From the NCBI GenBank assembly GCA_937924335.1, contig CALDWW010000031.1, positions 19,114 to 83,113 on the forward strand: a stretch of 64,000 nucleotides of DNA, given 5' to 3'. The notes under the pieces were generated by a model. That model worked only from the letters and a program-made list of their open reading frames with translations, searched no databases and had not been told where the DNA came from. The stretch is from an uncultured Gammaproteobacteria bacterium. GTDB taxonomy: Bacteria; Pseudomonadota; Gammaproteobacteria; Steroidobacterales; XN24. Made by a program: the position numbers and the translations under genes. This document shows, piece by piece, positions 1-8,460 of the stretch; position 1 is the first letter of the stretch, and every line of letters begins with the position of its first letter.

Positions 1-682
1 TGTCCAGGATGATCACGGTGGAACGGGTCTCTGCGATCCGGGACAACATGGCCGTCATCACGTCCTGGGCACGCCGCGAATCGATGATCCCCACCACCGG
101 CAACATGAGGATCTCGTTCCACAACGCGGTCACGGGCGTCGACATCTCCATCATCGCCCGGCTTTGCTCGGTGAGCTGACGGTTCATCGCCACGGAAAAA
201 CTTTCCACCGCCAGCGAGGTATCCAGGTGCACCATCTTGGTCACGGAATTGACCGTCGCACCGTGCTCGTCGCCGGACTGGCTGCCGTCGTAATAGGTAT
301 CGTTGATCATCATCAGGAAATGGTTGACGGCGGCGAAGTAGCTCTGCAGAGATAGCCCGATGCGGGCATGAGCTTCCCCGACTGAGCGACGGCCGCGGAT
401 GTAATCGTCATCGACCTTCGCCTCGAAGAAGAGTCGCCAGAAGTCCTGCTGGAGCTTGCGGACAGCGGCCTCCTTGTCGGGATCCGAGAAGAACCGCGTG
501 TATTCAGGCTGCCGTCTCAGCCAGGCGTAGAACTCCTCTATCAACTCTCCCAGCCTGGGTTCGATAATCCTGCCGTGCTCTCTGATCCGCTGGAGATCGT
601 CCTCGTCGACCCGATAGAGCGCCATCAGCTCATCGGCTGTCAGGCCACTGCTCATGTTCGTGCGATCGATAGCCGACTCCAT
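1..682 (-). CDS. Globin-coupled STAS-domain regulator (RsbR-like), C-terminus cut by window edge
   Basis: 227 codons are visible; the gene runs off the left edge. Residues about 25-150 read as a protoglobin (globin-coupled sensor) domain, with a candidate proximal haem His in VGEAHARIGL. From about residue 178 it reads like the start of an RsbR-type STAS domain (STPVTALWNEI, LPVVGIIDSRRAQ, TVIILD). RsbR proteins are stressosome scaffolds whose N-terminal domain senses a signal and whose STAS domain is phosphorylated by an RsbT-type kinase; a haem globin would make this an oxygen, NO or redox sensor (inference). The ATG at 682 has GGAG eight bases upstream; an in-frame ATG at 655 is the alternative. 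Partners RsbS/RsbT would lie beyond the left edge, so stressosome membership cannot be judged. Confidence 0.85.
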   Translation of the reverse strand, partial: MESAIDRTNMSSGLTADELMALYRVDEDDLQRIREHGRIIEPRLGELIEEFYAWLRRQPEYTRFFSDPDKEAAVRKLQQDFWRLFFEAKVDDDYIRGRRSVGEAHARIGLSLQSYFAAVNHFLMMINDTYYDGSQSGDEHGATVNSVTKMVHLDTSLAVESFSVAMNRQLTEQSRAMMEMSTPVTALWNEILMLPVVGIIDSRRAQDVMTAMLSRIAETRSTVIILD

Positions 683-992
683 AGAGGTCACTCCACTGGC
701 TTTGTCCCGGGCTGGCCAGTCTCGCAAAAATCCGGCTGGCTTGCAGCACAATCGCTACGGTGTCGTGAGTCGGGATCGCGGAAACGACGCGGCCCTGACT
801 GTGACTGGCGGGCGGGGCCTCAGGTGTCACCGGACCTCGGGCACCGGCGCATCGCCTGCTCGCTCAGGCACCCGCCACGTATTATTCTTACACCTCCGAC
901 GGGTTCCTCAGACGATGGGGCGTCGCCACCCGGCACACAGTCCGGTCGTGGCATCCGATACACCACAGCGCCAGAGATCACGGAGCAACAGG
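683..992. other. Divergent intergenic region, no gene seen
   Basis: This 310-bp gap separates the leftward globin-STAS gene from the rightward phosphatase gene. Open frames cross it, but they have no start with a ribosome site and their translations are arginine- and serine-rich, as expected of noncoding GC-rich DNA. It should hold both promoters; a short AT-rich patch near 881-891 (GTATTATTCTT) is the only -10-like stretch I noticed. Confidence 0.5.
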
Positions 993-1514
993 GTGCAGCG
1001 ACCGCATACCAATACCTATTGGCTGGAGCCGAGCCGGATACTGGCCGGGGAGTACCCGGGGGACGAGGACGAGGCCTTCTGCGTGCGCAGACTCGAGACC
1101 TACCTTGATTGCGGGATCAGTGACTTCCTCGACCTGACAACACCCGGAGAACTGCAGCCCTACGATGGGCTGCTCGCACGCCTGGGCGAAAGATCGGGGA
1201 CTGAAATCGGTTACGCGAGATTCCCGATCGTGGATCGTAGCGTGCCGGACTCCCTGGAGCAGATGCGGGAGATCCTCGACGAGGTCGACCGTCGTGTTGA
1301 TGCCGGCGGCACCGTCTACGTGCACTGCTGGGGCGGAGTCGGAAGGACGGGCACCGTCCTGGGCTGTTACCTGGTCCGACAAGGCCTGACCGGGGATGCA
1401 GCAATAGCACAGCTCGCCAGGCTGTGGCCGCAGATGGAGAAGTCGTCCTGGCATCTCACGACCCCCGAGACCCCCCAGCAGTTCGCCTACATCCGTGACT
1501 GGCGCGAGCGATGA
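993..1514 (+). CDS. Dual-specificity / PTP-like protein phosphatase
   Basis: A 173-residue cytoplasmic protein with the cysteine-phosphatase loop HCWGGVGRTG (Cys112, Arg118), which fits HCxxGxxR. The aspartate in FPIVDRS upstream is the likely general acid. No signal peptide or membrane segment is visible. The substrate is unknown; small proteins of this type hydrolyse phospho-Tyr/Ser/Thr, phosphoinositides or nucleotides. The chosen start is GTG 993 with GGAG seven bases upstream; a longer frame from 654 reads as noncoding sequence. It is clearly paralogous to the leftward gene ending at 21236: both end in a GCYLV...MEK-[SW]...PET-x-QQ-x-x-YIR-[DE]-W pattern, but only this copy keeps the nucleophilic cysteine. 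Confidence 0.85.
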   Translation: MQRPHTNTYWLEPSRILAGEYPGDEDEAFCVRRLETYLDCGISDFLDLTTPGELQPYDGLLARLGERSGTEIGYARFPIVDRSVPDSLEQMREILDEVDRRVDAGGTVYVHCWGGVGRTGTVLGCYLVRQGLTGDAAIAQLARLWPQMEKSSWHLTTPETPQQFAYIRDWRER

Positions 1515-1836
1515 TGGCCGTCTGGTCGTTCCCGCATCCCGGGGCCGGACAGAGACGATAAATCGCACGTCACACTCCGGCCGCTACCTATGGCGGGCGT
1601 CTCCAAGCTGGGCTATACAAAGAGTAAGAAGGGACGGCGGAAGACCCCGATCCGGGGTCCGGAAACGTCAGTCGTTTTGATCCCGGGTCGGTGGGTACGC
1701 CATCCGTACGGGAGTCTTTGTTGTGAAATCCCACGATGTCCGCCAGCCGTTCCAGACAACCGATCGGGTGCTGCTCGGCAGCGTCTTCGACCGGCATGGA
1801 CGGCCGGACTCCGAGACAGGGATCAGGTGACCGACC
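1515..1836. other. Intergenic region with one small hairpin
   Basis: 322 bp between the phosphatase and a membrane protein, both rightward. The only structure I found is an inverted repeat with 7-bp arms (GACCCCG, 1643-1649, and CGGGGTC, 1653-1659). No T tract follows directly, so it is a poor intrinsic terminator. Overlapping frames on both strands lack ribosome sites and family-like sequence. Confidence 0.5.
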
Positions 1837-2511
1837 ATGTTCCACCATACGCCCTATCGTCCGTCCCCGAATCTGCCTCCGATGGTTCATCTGCTCGTCT
1901 GGGTCGCATTCATCCTCTTCCTGGTGATGCTTGCACTGGGGCCCAACAAGGCGAATGGCGTCGACGAAAGACTGGACGCGGTCAGCTTCAGCATTGACTG
2001 CCCGCAAGGGGGAGACTGGGAGGTCTTTCGTGAGCCCGACCGGATCTTCCTCAAGCGCCAGCGATTTGCCGAAGGGGAACGGACAGGCACCACTGCGCTA
2101 TTGGTGATGAGGACTCGGCCGGTAGCCGAGAAGTGCGGCCTCCCGGCCAGGGAAACCGCTCAGAACTACTGCGATGATGAGGAATTTGAATTGTGGCTGA
2201 ACGGACAGGTGACGGGTCTGTTCGGAATATCGGCTGTCGCTCGCGATGAGATCGACATGGAGGGCAAGCACGTCTACGCAATGCGTTACCTGCAGGAGTT
2301 TGCGCCGGACTACGGAGGCGCGAGCACCGACAATCACCTGTACGTCTACTTCCCGCCCGAATTCGTGTCGGACAACTATTTCTTCGTCTTCCTGCAGACC
2401 GAGGCCTGTCTGCGACACCATTGCCCAGAAACGCAGGGCCACATGGACGAGTCCCCGATCAGGACCGCCCTCCGCTCACTGAGGATCGCATCCGCGGCCA
2501 GCCCGCCCTGA
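1837..2511 (+). CDS. Uncharacterised membrane-anchored protein
   Basis: A 224-residue protein I do not recognise. Residues about 17-37 form one hydrophobic segment (LLVWVAFILFLVMLALG), so it is probably held in the inner membrane by an N-terminal anchor with the rest outside the cytoplasm. The remainder is acidic and looks globular, with five cysteines (IDCP, EKCG, NYCD, EACL, HHCP) that could form disulfides in the periplasm. Start ATG 1837 has AGGTG about eight bases upstream; an in-frame ATG at 1882, just before the hydrophobic segment, has no clear ribosome site. It is followed by 130 bp and then the cation ATPase on the same strand, but nothing links the two functionally. Confidence 0.6.
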   Translation: MFHHTPYRPSPNLPPMVHLLVWVAFILFLVMLALGPNKANGVDERLDAVSFSIDCPQGGDWEVFREPDRIFLKRQRFAEGERTGTTALLVMRTRPVAEKCGLPARETAQNYCDDEEFELWLNGQVTGLFGISAVARDEIDMEGKHVYAMRYLQEFAPDYGGASTDNHLYVYFPPEFVSDNYFFVFLQTEACLRHHCPETQGHMDESPIRTALRSLRIASAASPP

Positions 2512-2641
2512 CCCGGGACCGTGGAATTTGATCTTCGGATGTCTGCCGTGGGCGTGCACCGCCCAGACCCAATTGGCGATTCGATGGCGCAACCGGCCCG
2601 CGTGAGCTTTATTTAAGGGAGAGCGTCACGGGACCAGAGCG

Positions 2642-5386
2642 TTGAAACTCGACGGGCGATCGACGACGGCCGGGATCGATCCCGGGGACGAGACGGAGCA
2701 TGAGCTACCGTCCGGCGGATGGCACACGGCCGAAATTGATAAGGTCCTCCGCGATGTCGATGGGAGTCGGGGCGGCCTGACCGAGGCGGCAGCGGAGGCG
2801 CGCCTGCGCGACGTCGGCGCCAACCGGCTGCCGCGCGCGCCGGCCCCCACGGTACTGGAAATATTCCTGCGCCAGTTTCGCAGCCCGCTGATCTATGTCC
2901 TTGCTGCAGCCGCCGTAGTCTCTCTGTTGCTTGGAGAAGTCAAAGACGCGGCCTTCATCTTCGGCGTGCTTCTGATCAACGCGATCATCGGCACCATCCA
3001 GGAAAATAGGGCGGAGCACGCCAGCCGTGCCCTCCAGCAGTTACTGAAGATCAGAGCGACAGTCCGGCGCGACGCCCAGGTAAGGGAGATCGATGCAGAA
3101 AACCTCGTACCCGGGGACGTGATCTATCTGGAGTCCGGAAATCGTGTGCCGGCCGATTCCCGCATCATCACTGCCCACGGCCTGGAAGCAGACGAGTCCC
3201 TGCTGACCGGCGAATCGGTGCCCGTACTCAAACAAGCCGACTGGATCGGGGATACGGACTCACCACTCGCGGACCGACTCAACATGGTCCATGCCGGCTC
3301 CATGATCTCCCGTGGCCGATGCCAGGCACTCGTCGTCGGAACCGGGACGCGCAGCGCGATCGGCCGCCTGGCACTCGATGTGCTGGCACCGGAGTCCGGT
3401 AAACCACCACTGGTCTACCGGATGGAGCAGTTCACACGCTGGATCGCGATCGCTGTCCTGACGGCGGCCGCCGTCGTCGCCGTGCTGGGGACGGTCCTGG
3501 GCGGATACTCCGTTACCGAGATGTTCATGTTCGGGGTTGCGCTCGCCGTGTCGGCCATCCCGGAAGGCCTGCCTGTAGCGCTCACGGTGGCGCTCGCGAT
3601 TGGTACGACCCGGATGGCTCGCCGCGGCGTGATCGTTCGTCGACTGACGGCGGTGGAAGGGCTGGGGAGCTGCACTTTGATCGCCAGTGACAAGACCGGG
3701 ACCCTGACCTGCAACGAACTGACCGTGCGCCAGGTCCGGCTACCGAACGGCGCTGACTTCGAAGTGCTCGGACAGGGCTTCGTGCCCGAGGGCCACTTCC
3801 TGCAAGACGGCGTGCCTATCGAGCCGGACGAGAGCCTCGCGCTCGCAGATCTCGCCCGCGCAGTCGTCCTGTGCAATGAAGCAGATCTTCACCACGCGGA
3901 CGGCGGCTGGACATGGCGTGGCGACCCGACCGACGTGGCCCTCCTCACGATGGCTTACAAGATCGGCTGGCGGCGAGAGACGTCACTCGAGCACCATCCA
4001 CAGATCAACGAGATCCCTTTCGAGGCAGAGCACCAGTTCGCCGCGACCTTCCATCGCGTGGACGGCAGCCTGCAGGCCATGGTCAAGGGAGCCCCGGAGC
4101 GGGTTCTGGAGATGTGCGGGGGCGATCCGGACACCCTCGATCGTCTACGCGAGATGGCTCATGGGATGGCGCACGAGGGCTATCGCGTACTGGCAGTCGC
4201 GGACGGCCCGGCCGAGGGTGTCGACGATACCCATGCGCCGCCCGCTCCCGAAGGTCTGCGCCCGCTCGGACTCGTCGGGATGATCGATCCGCTGCGCCAG
4301 GGAGTGAGTGAAGCCGTCGCTCTGGCACGGAGCGCGGGCGTCGGGACCATCATGGTGACCGGTGATCATCCAGTGACGGCACTGGCGATCTCGAAGGACC
4401 TGGGTCTGACCGACGACGCTGATACGGTTGTGACCGGTAGCCAACTGATCGAGGCAGGCGATGAGGGGTTGGTTGAGGTAGTCAGCAGGGGGTGTGTGTT
4501 CGCAAGAGTCGCGCCACACCAGAAACTGGAGATCGTCAATGCTGCCCGAGAGGCCGGTCACTTCGTCGCGGTCACCGGTGACGGTGCCAATGATGCTCCC
4601 GCGTTGAAGGCAGCCAACATCGGTGTCGCCATGGGCAAGAGTGGCACCGATGTCGCGCGGGAGGCCGCGGAACTTGTGCTCAGCGACGATCATTTCGCCA
4701 CGATAACCGCCGGGATCGAGGAAGGCAGGATCGCCTATGACAACATTCGCAACGTCATCTACCTGCTGATCTCGACCGGCTTCGCCGAAGTCGTACTGGT
4801 AGCGCTGGCGATCGCGAACGGGATGCCGCTACCGCTGCTGCCTGTCCAGCTCCTGTGGCTCAATCTGGTCACCAATGGCATCCAGGACGTTGCGCTCGCC
4901 TTCGAGCCGGGTCATCACGATGTACTCGAGCGTGGACCCCGACCACCGGGCGAATCGATCTTCAACAGGCTGATGATCGAACGCACCGTCATCGGTGCTC
5001 TGCTGATGGGTCTTGTAGGCTTCGGTCTGTTCTCATGGGCAATCGACTCGGGCTGGAGCGAGTCATCCGCCCGCAATGGCCTGCTGCTCCTGATGGTTCT
5101 GTTCGAGAACGTCCATCTGTTCAACTGCCGCTCCGAGACCCGCTCCGCGTTCGGCCTCTCGCCCCTCAAGAGCCCGGTGCTTCTCATCGGCATGGTCGTC
5201 GCCTTTTCCGTTCATGTGTCAATGCTGTATCTGCCCTGGGGCAACCTGCTGCTCTCGACAGAGCCGGTCGGCGCCCGGGAGTGGATGATGCTGGCAGGTC
5301 TCAGCCTGTCCATCCTGTTCGTAATGGAACTGCACAAGCTCTCGTGGGCATGGCGTCAAGGATCGTTCCGGCCGCGCGTCGATTGA
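2642..5386 (+). CDS. P2-type cation-transporting ATPase (Ca2+-ATPase-like)
   Basis: 914 residues with the full P-type ATPase set: TGES (about 189-192), PEGLP in M4 (about 307), DKTGT with the phosphorylated Asp near 350, and TGDGANDAP (about 645), plus the N-terminal cation-ATPase domain and six C-terminal helices. PEGLP and overall length place it in subfamily P2 (Ca2+, Na+/K+, H+/K+ types). Ion-site residues differ from SERCA: M5 reads LISTGFAEVV, keeping the site glutamate but with Gly where SERCA has Asn768; M6 reads NLVTNGIQD, with Asn where SERCA has Asp800. The ion is therefore uncertain. The only in-frame start after the stop at 2603 and before a much later ATG is TTG 2642; the nearest AAGGGAG is about 20 bases away, so the start is weakly supported. 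Confidence 0.9.
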   Translation: MKLDGRSTTAGIDPGDETEHELPSGGWHTAEIDKVLRDVDGSRGGLTEAAAEARLRDVGANRLPRAPAPTVLEIFLRQFRSPLIYVLAAAAVVSLLLGEVKDAAFIFGVLLINAIIGTIQENRAEHASRALQQLLKIRATVRRDAQVREIDAENLVPGDVIYLESGNRVPADSRIITAHGLEADESLLTGESVPVLKQADWIGDTDSPLADRLNMVHAGSMISRGRCQALVVGTGTRSAIGRLALDVLAPESGKPPLVYRMEQFTRWIAIAVLTAAAVVAVLGTVLGGYSVTEMFMFGVALAVSAIPEGLPVALTVALAIGTTRMARRGVIVRRLTAVEGLGSCTLIASDKTGTLTCNELTVRQVRLPNGADFEVLGQGFVPEGHFLQDGVPIEPDESLALADLARAVVLCNEADLHHADGGWTWRGDPTDVALLTMAYKIGWRRETSLEHHPQINEIPFEAEHQFAATFHRVDGSLQAMVKGAPERVLEMCGGDPDTLDRLREMAHGMAHEGYRVLAVADGPAEGVDDTHAPPAPEGLRPLGLVGMIDPLRQGVSEAVALARSAGVGTIMVTGDHPVTALAISKDLGLTDDADTVVTGSQLIEAGDEGLVEVVSRGCVFARVAPHQKLEIVNAAREAGHFVAVTGDGANDAPALKAANIGVAMGKSGTDVAREAAELVLSDDHFATITAGIEEGRIAYDNIRNVIYLLISTGFAEVVLVALAIANGMPLPLLPVQLLWLNLVTNGIQDVALAFEPGHHDVLERGPRPPGESIFNRLMIERTVIGALLMGLVGFGLFSWAIDSGWSESSARNGLLLLMVLFENVHLFNCRSETRSAFGLSPLKSPVLLIGMVVAFSVHVSMLYLPWGNLLLSTEPVGAREWMMLAGLSLSILFVMELHKLSWAWRQGSFRPRVD

Positions 5387-5431
5387 TTGGCGCAGCCTGC
5401 ACTATGTCGATCGGTTGTCGGCCCGCCAGTG

Positions 5432-6025
5432 TTACTGAGACCGGCGCCGACGCAGCGCTTCGCGCAGGCCGCCGCGGAGATTCGGCGACCACTCTGGGAT
5501 CAACAGGACCATCGCGACTTCTTCAAGCACGGCAGCCACGCTGAACAAGACAGAGACATAGAACAGCCAGGCATTGAATCCCCACAAGAACAATACGACG
5601 ACAAAAATCGCGAAGATCAGTACCGCCCATCGCACCAGCCCGGTATGGAAACTCGCCAGCCGGCGATAGCGGAACAAGGCCAGCAGGTGCTGCAGTCCCC
5701 ACAGCACGAGCACCGTCCAGATCACCACACCGTAGTCTGCGTATACCTGGTGGTGAAACACCCAGACGCCGTAGGCCGCAGCCAGCATCAGCGCGGCGTC
5801 CGCGATCGAGTCCAGCAGTGACCCGAGCCGCGAAGTCCATTCAAATGCGCGAGCCAGCAGCCCATCCAGTCCGTCACTCGCAAGCGCGATGATCAGAAGC
5901 CAGGCAAACAGGCGCTCTTTCTGGGACCAGGCCAACCAGATCAGCAACGGCGTAGACAGCAGGCGCGCCATGGAAATCGCGTTGGGCAGATGGCGAAGTA
6001 CAGTTTTCGGGTTGTCTTGTCCCAC
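5432..6025 (-). CDS. CDP-alcohol phosphatidyltransferase family protein
   Basis: A 197-residue integral membrane enzyme with the complete family signature near residues 50-75: DGLDGLLAR, then G-x3-D-x3-D in RLGSLLDSIAD. These aspartates bind the metal and CDP. The family joins CDP-diacylglycerol (or another CDP-alcohol) to an alcohol such as glycerol-3-phosphate or serine; which alcohol cannot be told from sequence. Several hydrophobic helices follow the signature. The start is probably GTG 6025 with GGGG about ten bases upstream; an in-frame ATG at residue 19 is possible. The gene converges on the P-type ATPase and diverges from the ion channel. Confidence 0.85.
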   Translation of the reverse strand: MGQDNPKTVLRHLPNAISMARLLSTPLLIWLAWSQKERLFAWLLIIALASDGLDGLLARAFEWTSRLGSLLDSIADAALMLAAAYGVWVFHHQVYADYGVVIWTVLVLWGLQHLLALFRYRRLASFHTGLVRWAVLIFAIFVVVLFLWGFNAWLFYVSVLFSVAAVLEEVAMVLLIPEWSPNLRGGLREALRRRRSQ

Positions 6026-6197
6026 TATCTGTCATGCCCCAGATCGCTGTGTCCGGTGCACCCTGGAGCCGGCGGTGGCATCCAGGGTCCACATGCGCGA
6101 TTCGCAGATTTATGATGGTCTAGAGTAAGTATGGCATCGACTCCGGCCCAGGTGGCCGCCCGCAACGGCAATAATTGGAATCGAGGGAACAGACAGG

Positions 6198-7157
6198 ATG
6201 AACGATCGCGAGTCACTGCGTGCGAAAACATTCAGGGCACTGGAGGTCGGTCTGGCGGGGCGCGGGCCCATCCGGCTGATTCACGCCTTCATCATCCTAC
6301 TGATCCTGGCCAACGTCGCGGCGGTCGTACTCGAGTCCTATCCACCTTACGCGAACCGATTCGGCAAGGCGTTCTGGATTTTCGAACTGGTTTCTGTCGC
6401 CATCTTCTCACTCGAGTACGCGTTACGGCTGTGGTGCATCGTCGAAGCACCGAGATACCGGAGCGTATCGCCAATGCGGGCCCGGCTCCGGTACATGTGG
6501 TCACCCGTCGCTCTCGTCGACCTGCTCGCGATCCTGCCTTTTTACCTGGGCTTTCTGTTCAAGGCCGACCTGCGCTTCCTGCGTGTACTGCGACTACTGC
6601 GACTGCTCAAGCTGGGCCACTACTTCCCTGGCATCGACGTGTTCCTGTATGTCCTGCGTGTACAGCTGCCGGCACTGGCGGCGGCATCCCTCGTGATGGT
6701 CGTCCTGATCCTGTTCTCGGCCTGCCTGATGTTCATGCTGGAGGGTAGCGCCCAGCCAGATGCCTTCGGCACGGTCGGTTCAGCGATATGGTGGGCAGTG
6801 GTCACGCTCACCACGGTGGGATACGGAGATATCACGCCGGTGACCACCCTCGGCAAGGCCCTGGGGACAGTCATCATGCTCCTCGGCGTCGGTACGGTCG
6901 CCCTGCCGGCGGCCATGCTGGCGGGGCGCTTCTCAGAAGAGATCCAGGCCCGCCGTGGTCAACTGGAGACGCTGATTGCCCGCTACATAGGAGACGGGCA
7001 ACTGGACGCAGAGGAGCAAGAGGAGATCCGCAGGCTCGGCAGGGACCTGGGGATGCCGGAAGAGGCCGTGGACCAGATCGTCGCCGGTCAACGTGCCAGG
7101 GCCGGAAGAGTCATCAACTGTCCGCACTGCGGGCGGGGCTTCTCCTCTCCGGCCTGA
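6198..7157 (+). CDS. Voltage-gated potassium channel (Kv-like, six transmembrane segments)
   Basis: 319 residues with S1-S6 architecture. S4 carries regularly spaced arginines (RFLRVLRLLRLLKL, about residues 119-132) and the pore loop has the K+ filter TVGYGD (about 210). The soluble tail after S6 is helical and acidic, includes a loop GDGQLDAEEQEEI that resembles one EF-hand/SHOCT-like hairpin, and ends in a half zinc ribbon, CPHCGRGF. One CxxC pair cannot make a full zinc site in one chain, so zinc could bridge subunits of the tetramer (inference). Start ATG 6198 has GAGGGA upstream at a good distance. It lies divergent from the phosphatidyltransferase gene. Confidence 0.9.
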   Translation: MNDRESLRAKTFRALEVGLAGRGPIRLIHAFIILLILANVAAVVLESYPPYANRFGKAFWIFELVSVAIFSLEYALRLWCIVEAPRYRSVSPMRARLRYMWSPVALVDLLAILPFYLGFLFKADLRFLRVLRLLRLLKLGHYFPGIDVFLYVLRVQLPALAAASLVMVVLILFSACLMFMLEGSAQPDAFGTVGSAIWWAVVTLTTVGYGDITPVTTLGKALGTVIMLLGVGTVALPAAMLAGRFSEEIQARRGQLETLIARYIGDGQLDAEEQEEIRRLGRDLGMPEEAVDQIVAGQRARAGRVINCPHCGRGFSSPA

Positions 7158-7224
7158 GGCTCGGCTACCCGATTTCGTCGGCCACATTCGTCTTGCCGCA
7201 TCATCGGACGCTCATTGCCAGCGG

Positions 7225-7240
7225 TGGGGTATTTACCCCA
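7225..7240. promoter_or_regulatory. Perfect inverted repeat upstream of the di-heme peroxidase, candidate operator
   Basis: Two 7-bp arms, TGGGGTA and TACCCCA, are separated by TT, about 85 bp before the peroxidase start. The 2-nt spacer is too short for a stable hairpin, which argues for a protein-binding dyad rather than a terminator. An AT-rich patch (TTATATATTAG, about 7261-7271) follows and could be the -10 region. I cannot name a regulator from the sequence. Confidence 0.4.
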
Positions 7241-7325
7241 TGGGAAGGGCCGGTGCCGCCTTATATATTAGATGCACGTGATGGACGCCCGTGCGCGTCC
7301 TGGAACCGGCAAGGAGGTGGCGACC

Positions 7326-8378
7326 ATGAAGCGGTTCTCGATCCTGATTGCGTGCTTAATCTTGCTCGGCGCAGCCGCAACCGATCCGGTTCTGCAACGC
7401 GCGCGCGCAACATTCAGCCCGATCCCCGCCGGCTTGCCGGAGATCGAGGGCAATGTCATAACCGACGCAAAAGTCGAGTTGGGCAAGATGCTGTTTTTCG
7501 ATCCGCGTCTCTCAGCCAGTCACCTGCTGTCTTGCAACACCTGCCACAATCTCGGACTGGCCGGCGCAGATCTGCAGGAGACCTCGACGGGGCACGGCTG
7601 GCAGCGGGGCCCGCGCAACGCACCGACGGTCCTCAACGCTGCCTACAACACGGCCCAGTTCTGGGATGGCCGGGCACCGGATCTGCGCGAGCAGGCGAAG
7701 GGTCCGATCCAGGCCGCCGTCGAGATGAACAACTCGCCCGATCATGTGCTCGCAACGCTCAGATCGATACCGGAGTACGAGCAGCGTTTCGAGGCCGCGT
7801 TCGCTGAAGACCGCGATCCGCTGAGCTTCGACAACGTCGCCAAGGCCATCGAGGCGTTCGAAGCGACACTGCAGACCCCGGGCGCCGCGTTCGACCGCTA
7901 TCTGGCAGGTGACCTGGAAGCCCTCGGCAAGGCGCAGATGACAGGGCTCAGCCTGTTCATGAACAAAGGTTGTGCCAGCTGTCATGGCGGCATCAACCTG
8001 GGCGGCAACGCATACTTCCCGTTCGGCCTGGTGAAGACGCCCGCCAAGGCGATCCGGCCGGAGTCTGACAAGGGTCGCTTCGCGATTACGAGGACGGCGG
8101 CGGACGAGTACGTATTCCGTACACCGCCGCTGCGGAATGTTGAACTGACCTATCCGTACTTCCACTCCGGGAAGGTCTGGACGCTACGGGAGGCCGTCTC
8201 GGTCATGGGCGCCTCACAGCTGGGCATCGAGCTCGACGACGATCAGGCACGTAGCATCACCGTTTTTCTTGCTTCACTGACCGGCAATCAACCGGAGGTC
8301 GAGTATCCGGTTCTGCCCGCATCCACGGAGGAAACGCCAAGGCCGCGACTCGACTATGGCGGCGAGGCCGATCACTGA
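7326..8378 (+). CDS. Di-heme cytochrome c peroxidase family protein (CcpA/MauG superfamily)
   Basis: 350 residues with an N-terminal signal peptide (MKRFSILIACLILLGAAA) and two c-type haem motifs, CNTCH (Cys70, Cys73, His74) and CASCH (Cys216, Cys219, His220). Length and spacing match bacterial di-haem peroxidases, which reduce H2O2 to water in the periplasm with electrons from cytochrome c; MauG-like relatives use the same fold for other oxidations. AAGGAGG eight bases before ATG 7326 fixes the start, and a longer frame from 7272 is rejected. A perfect inverted repeat lies upstream. Confidence 0.92.
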   Translation: MKRFSILIACLILLGAAATDPVLQRARATFSPIPAGLPEIEGNVITDAKVELGKMLFFDPRLSASHLLSCNTCHNLGLAGADLQETSTGHGWQRGPRNAPTVLNAAYNTAQFWDGRAPDLREQAKGPIQAAVEMNNSPDHVLATLRSIPEYEQRFEAAFAEDRDPLSFDNVAKAIEAFEATLQTPGAAFDRYLAGDLEALGKAQMTGLSLFMNKGCASCHGGINLGGNAYFPFGLVKTPAKAIRPESDKGRFAITRTAADEYVFRTPPLRNVELTYPYFHSGKVWTLREAVSVMGASQLGIELDDDQARSITVFLASLTGNQPEVEYPVLPASTEETPRPRLDYGGEADH

Positions 8379-8460
8379 AACAGCCCTCGTCCGAAACAGA
8401 CGGCGGTATCGCCACACTCGGTCATCTCCCCTTCCGAGCAGTCCAGCCGTCACTTCGGAC

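Noticed and set aside
1643..1659. GC hairpin after the phosphatase gene
   Set aside because: No T run follows within a few bases, and it lies about 130 bp past the stop; not a convincing terminator.
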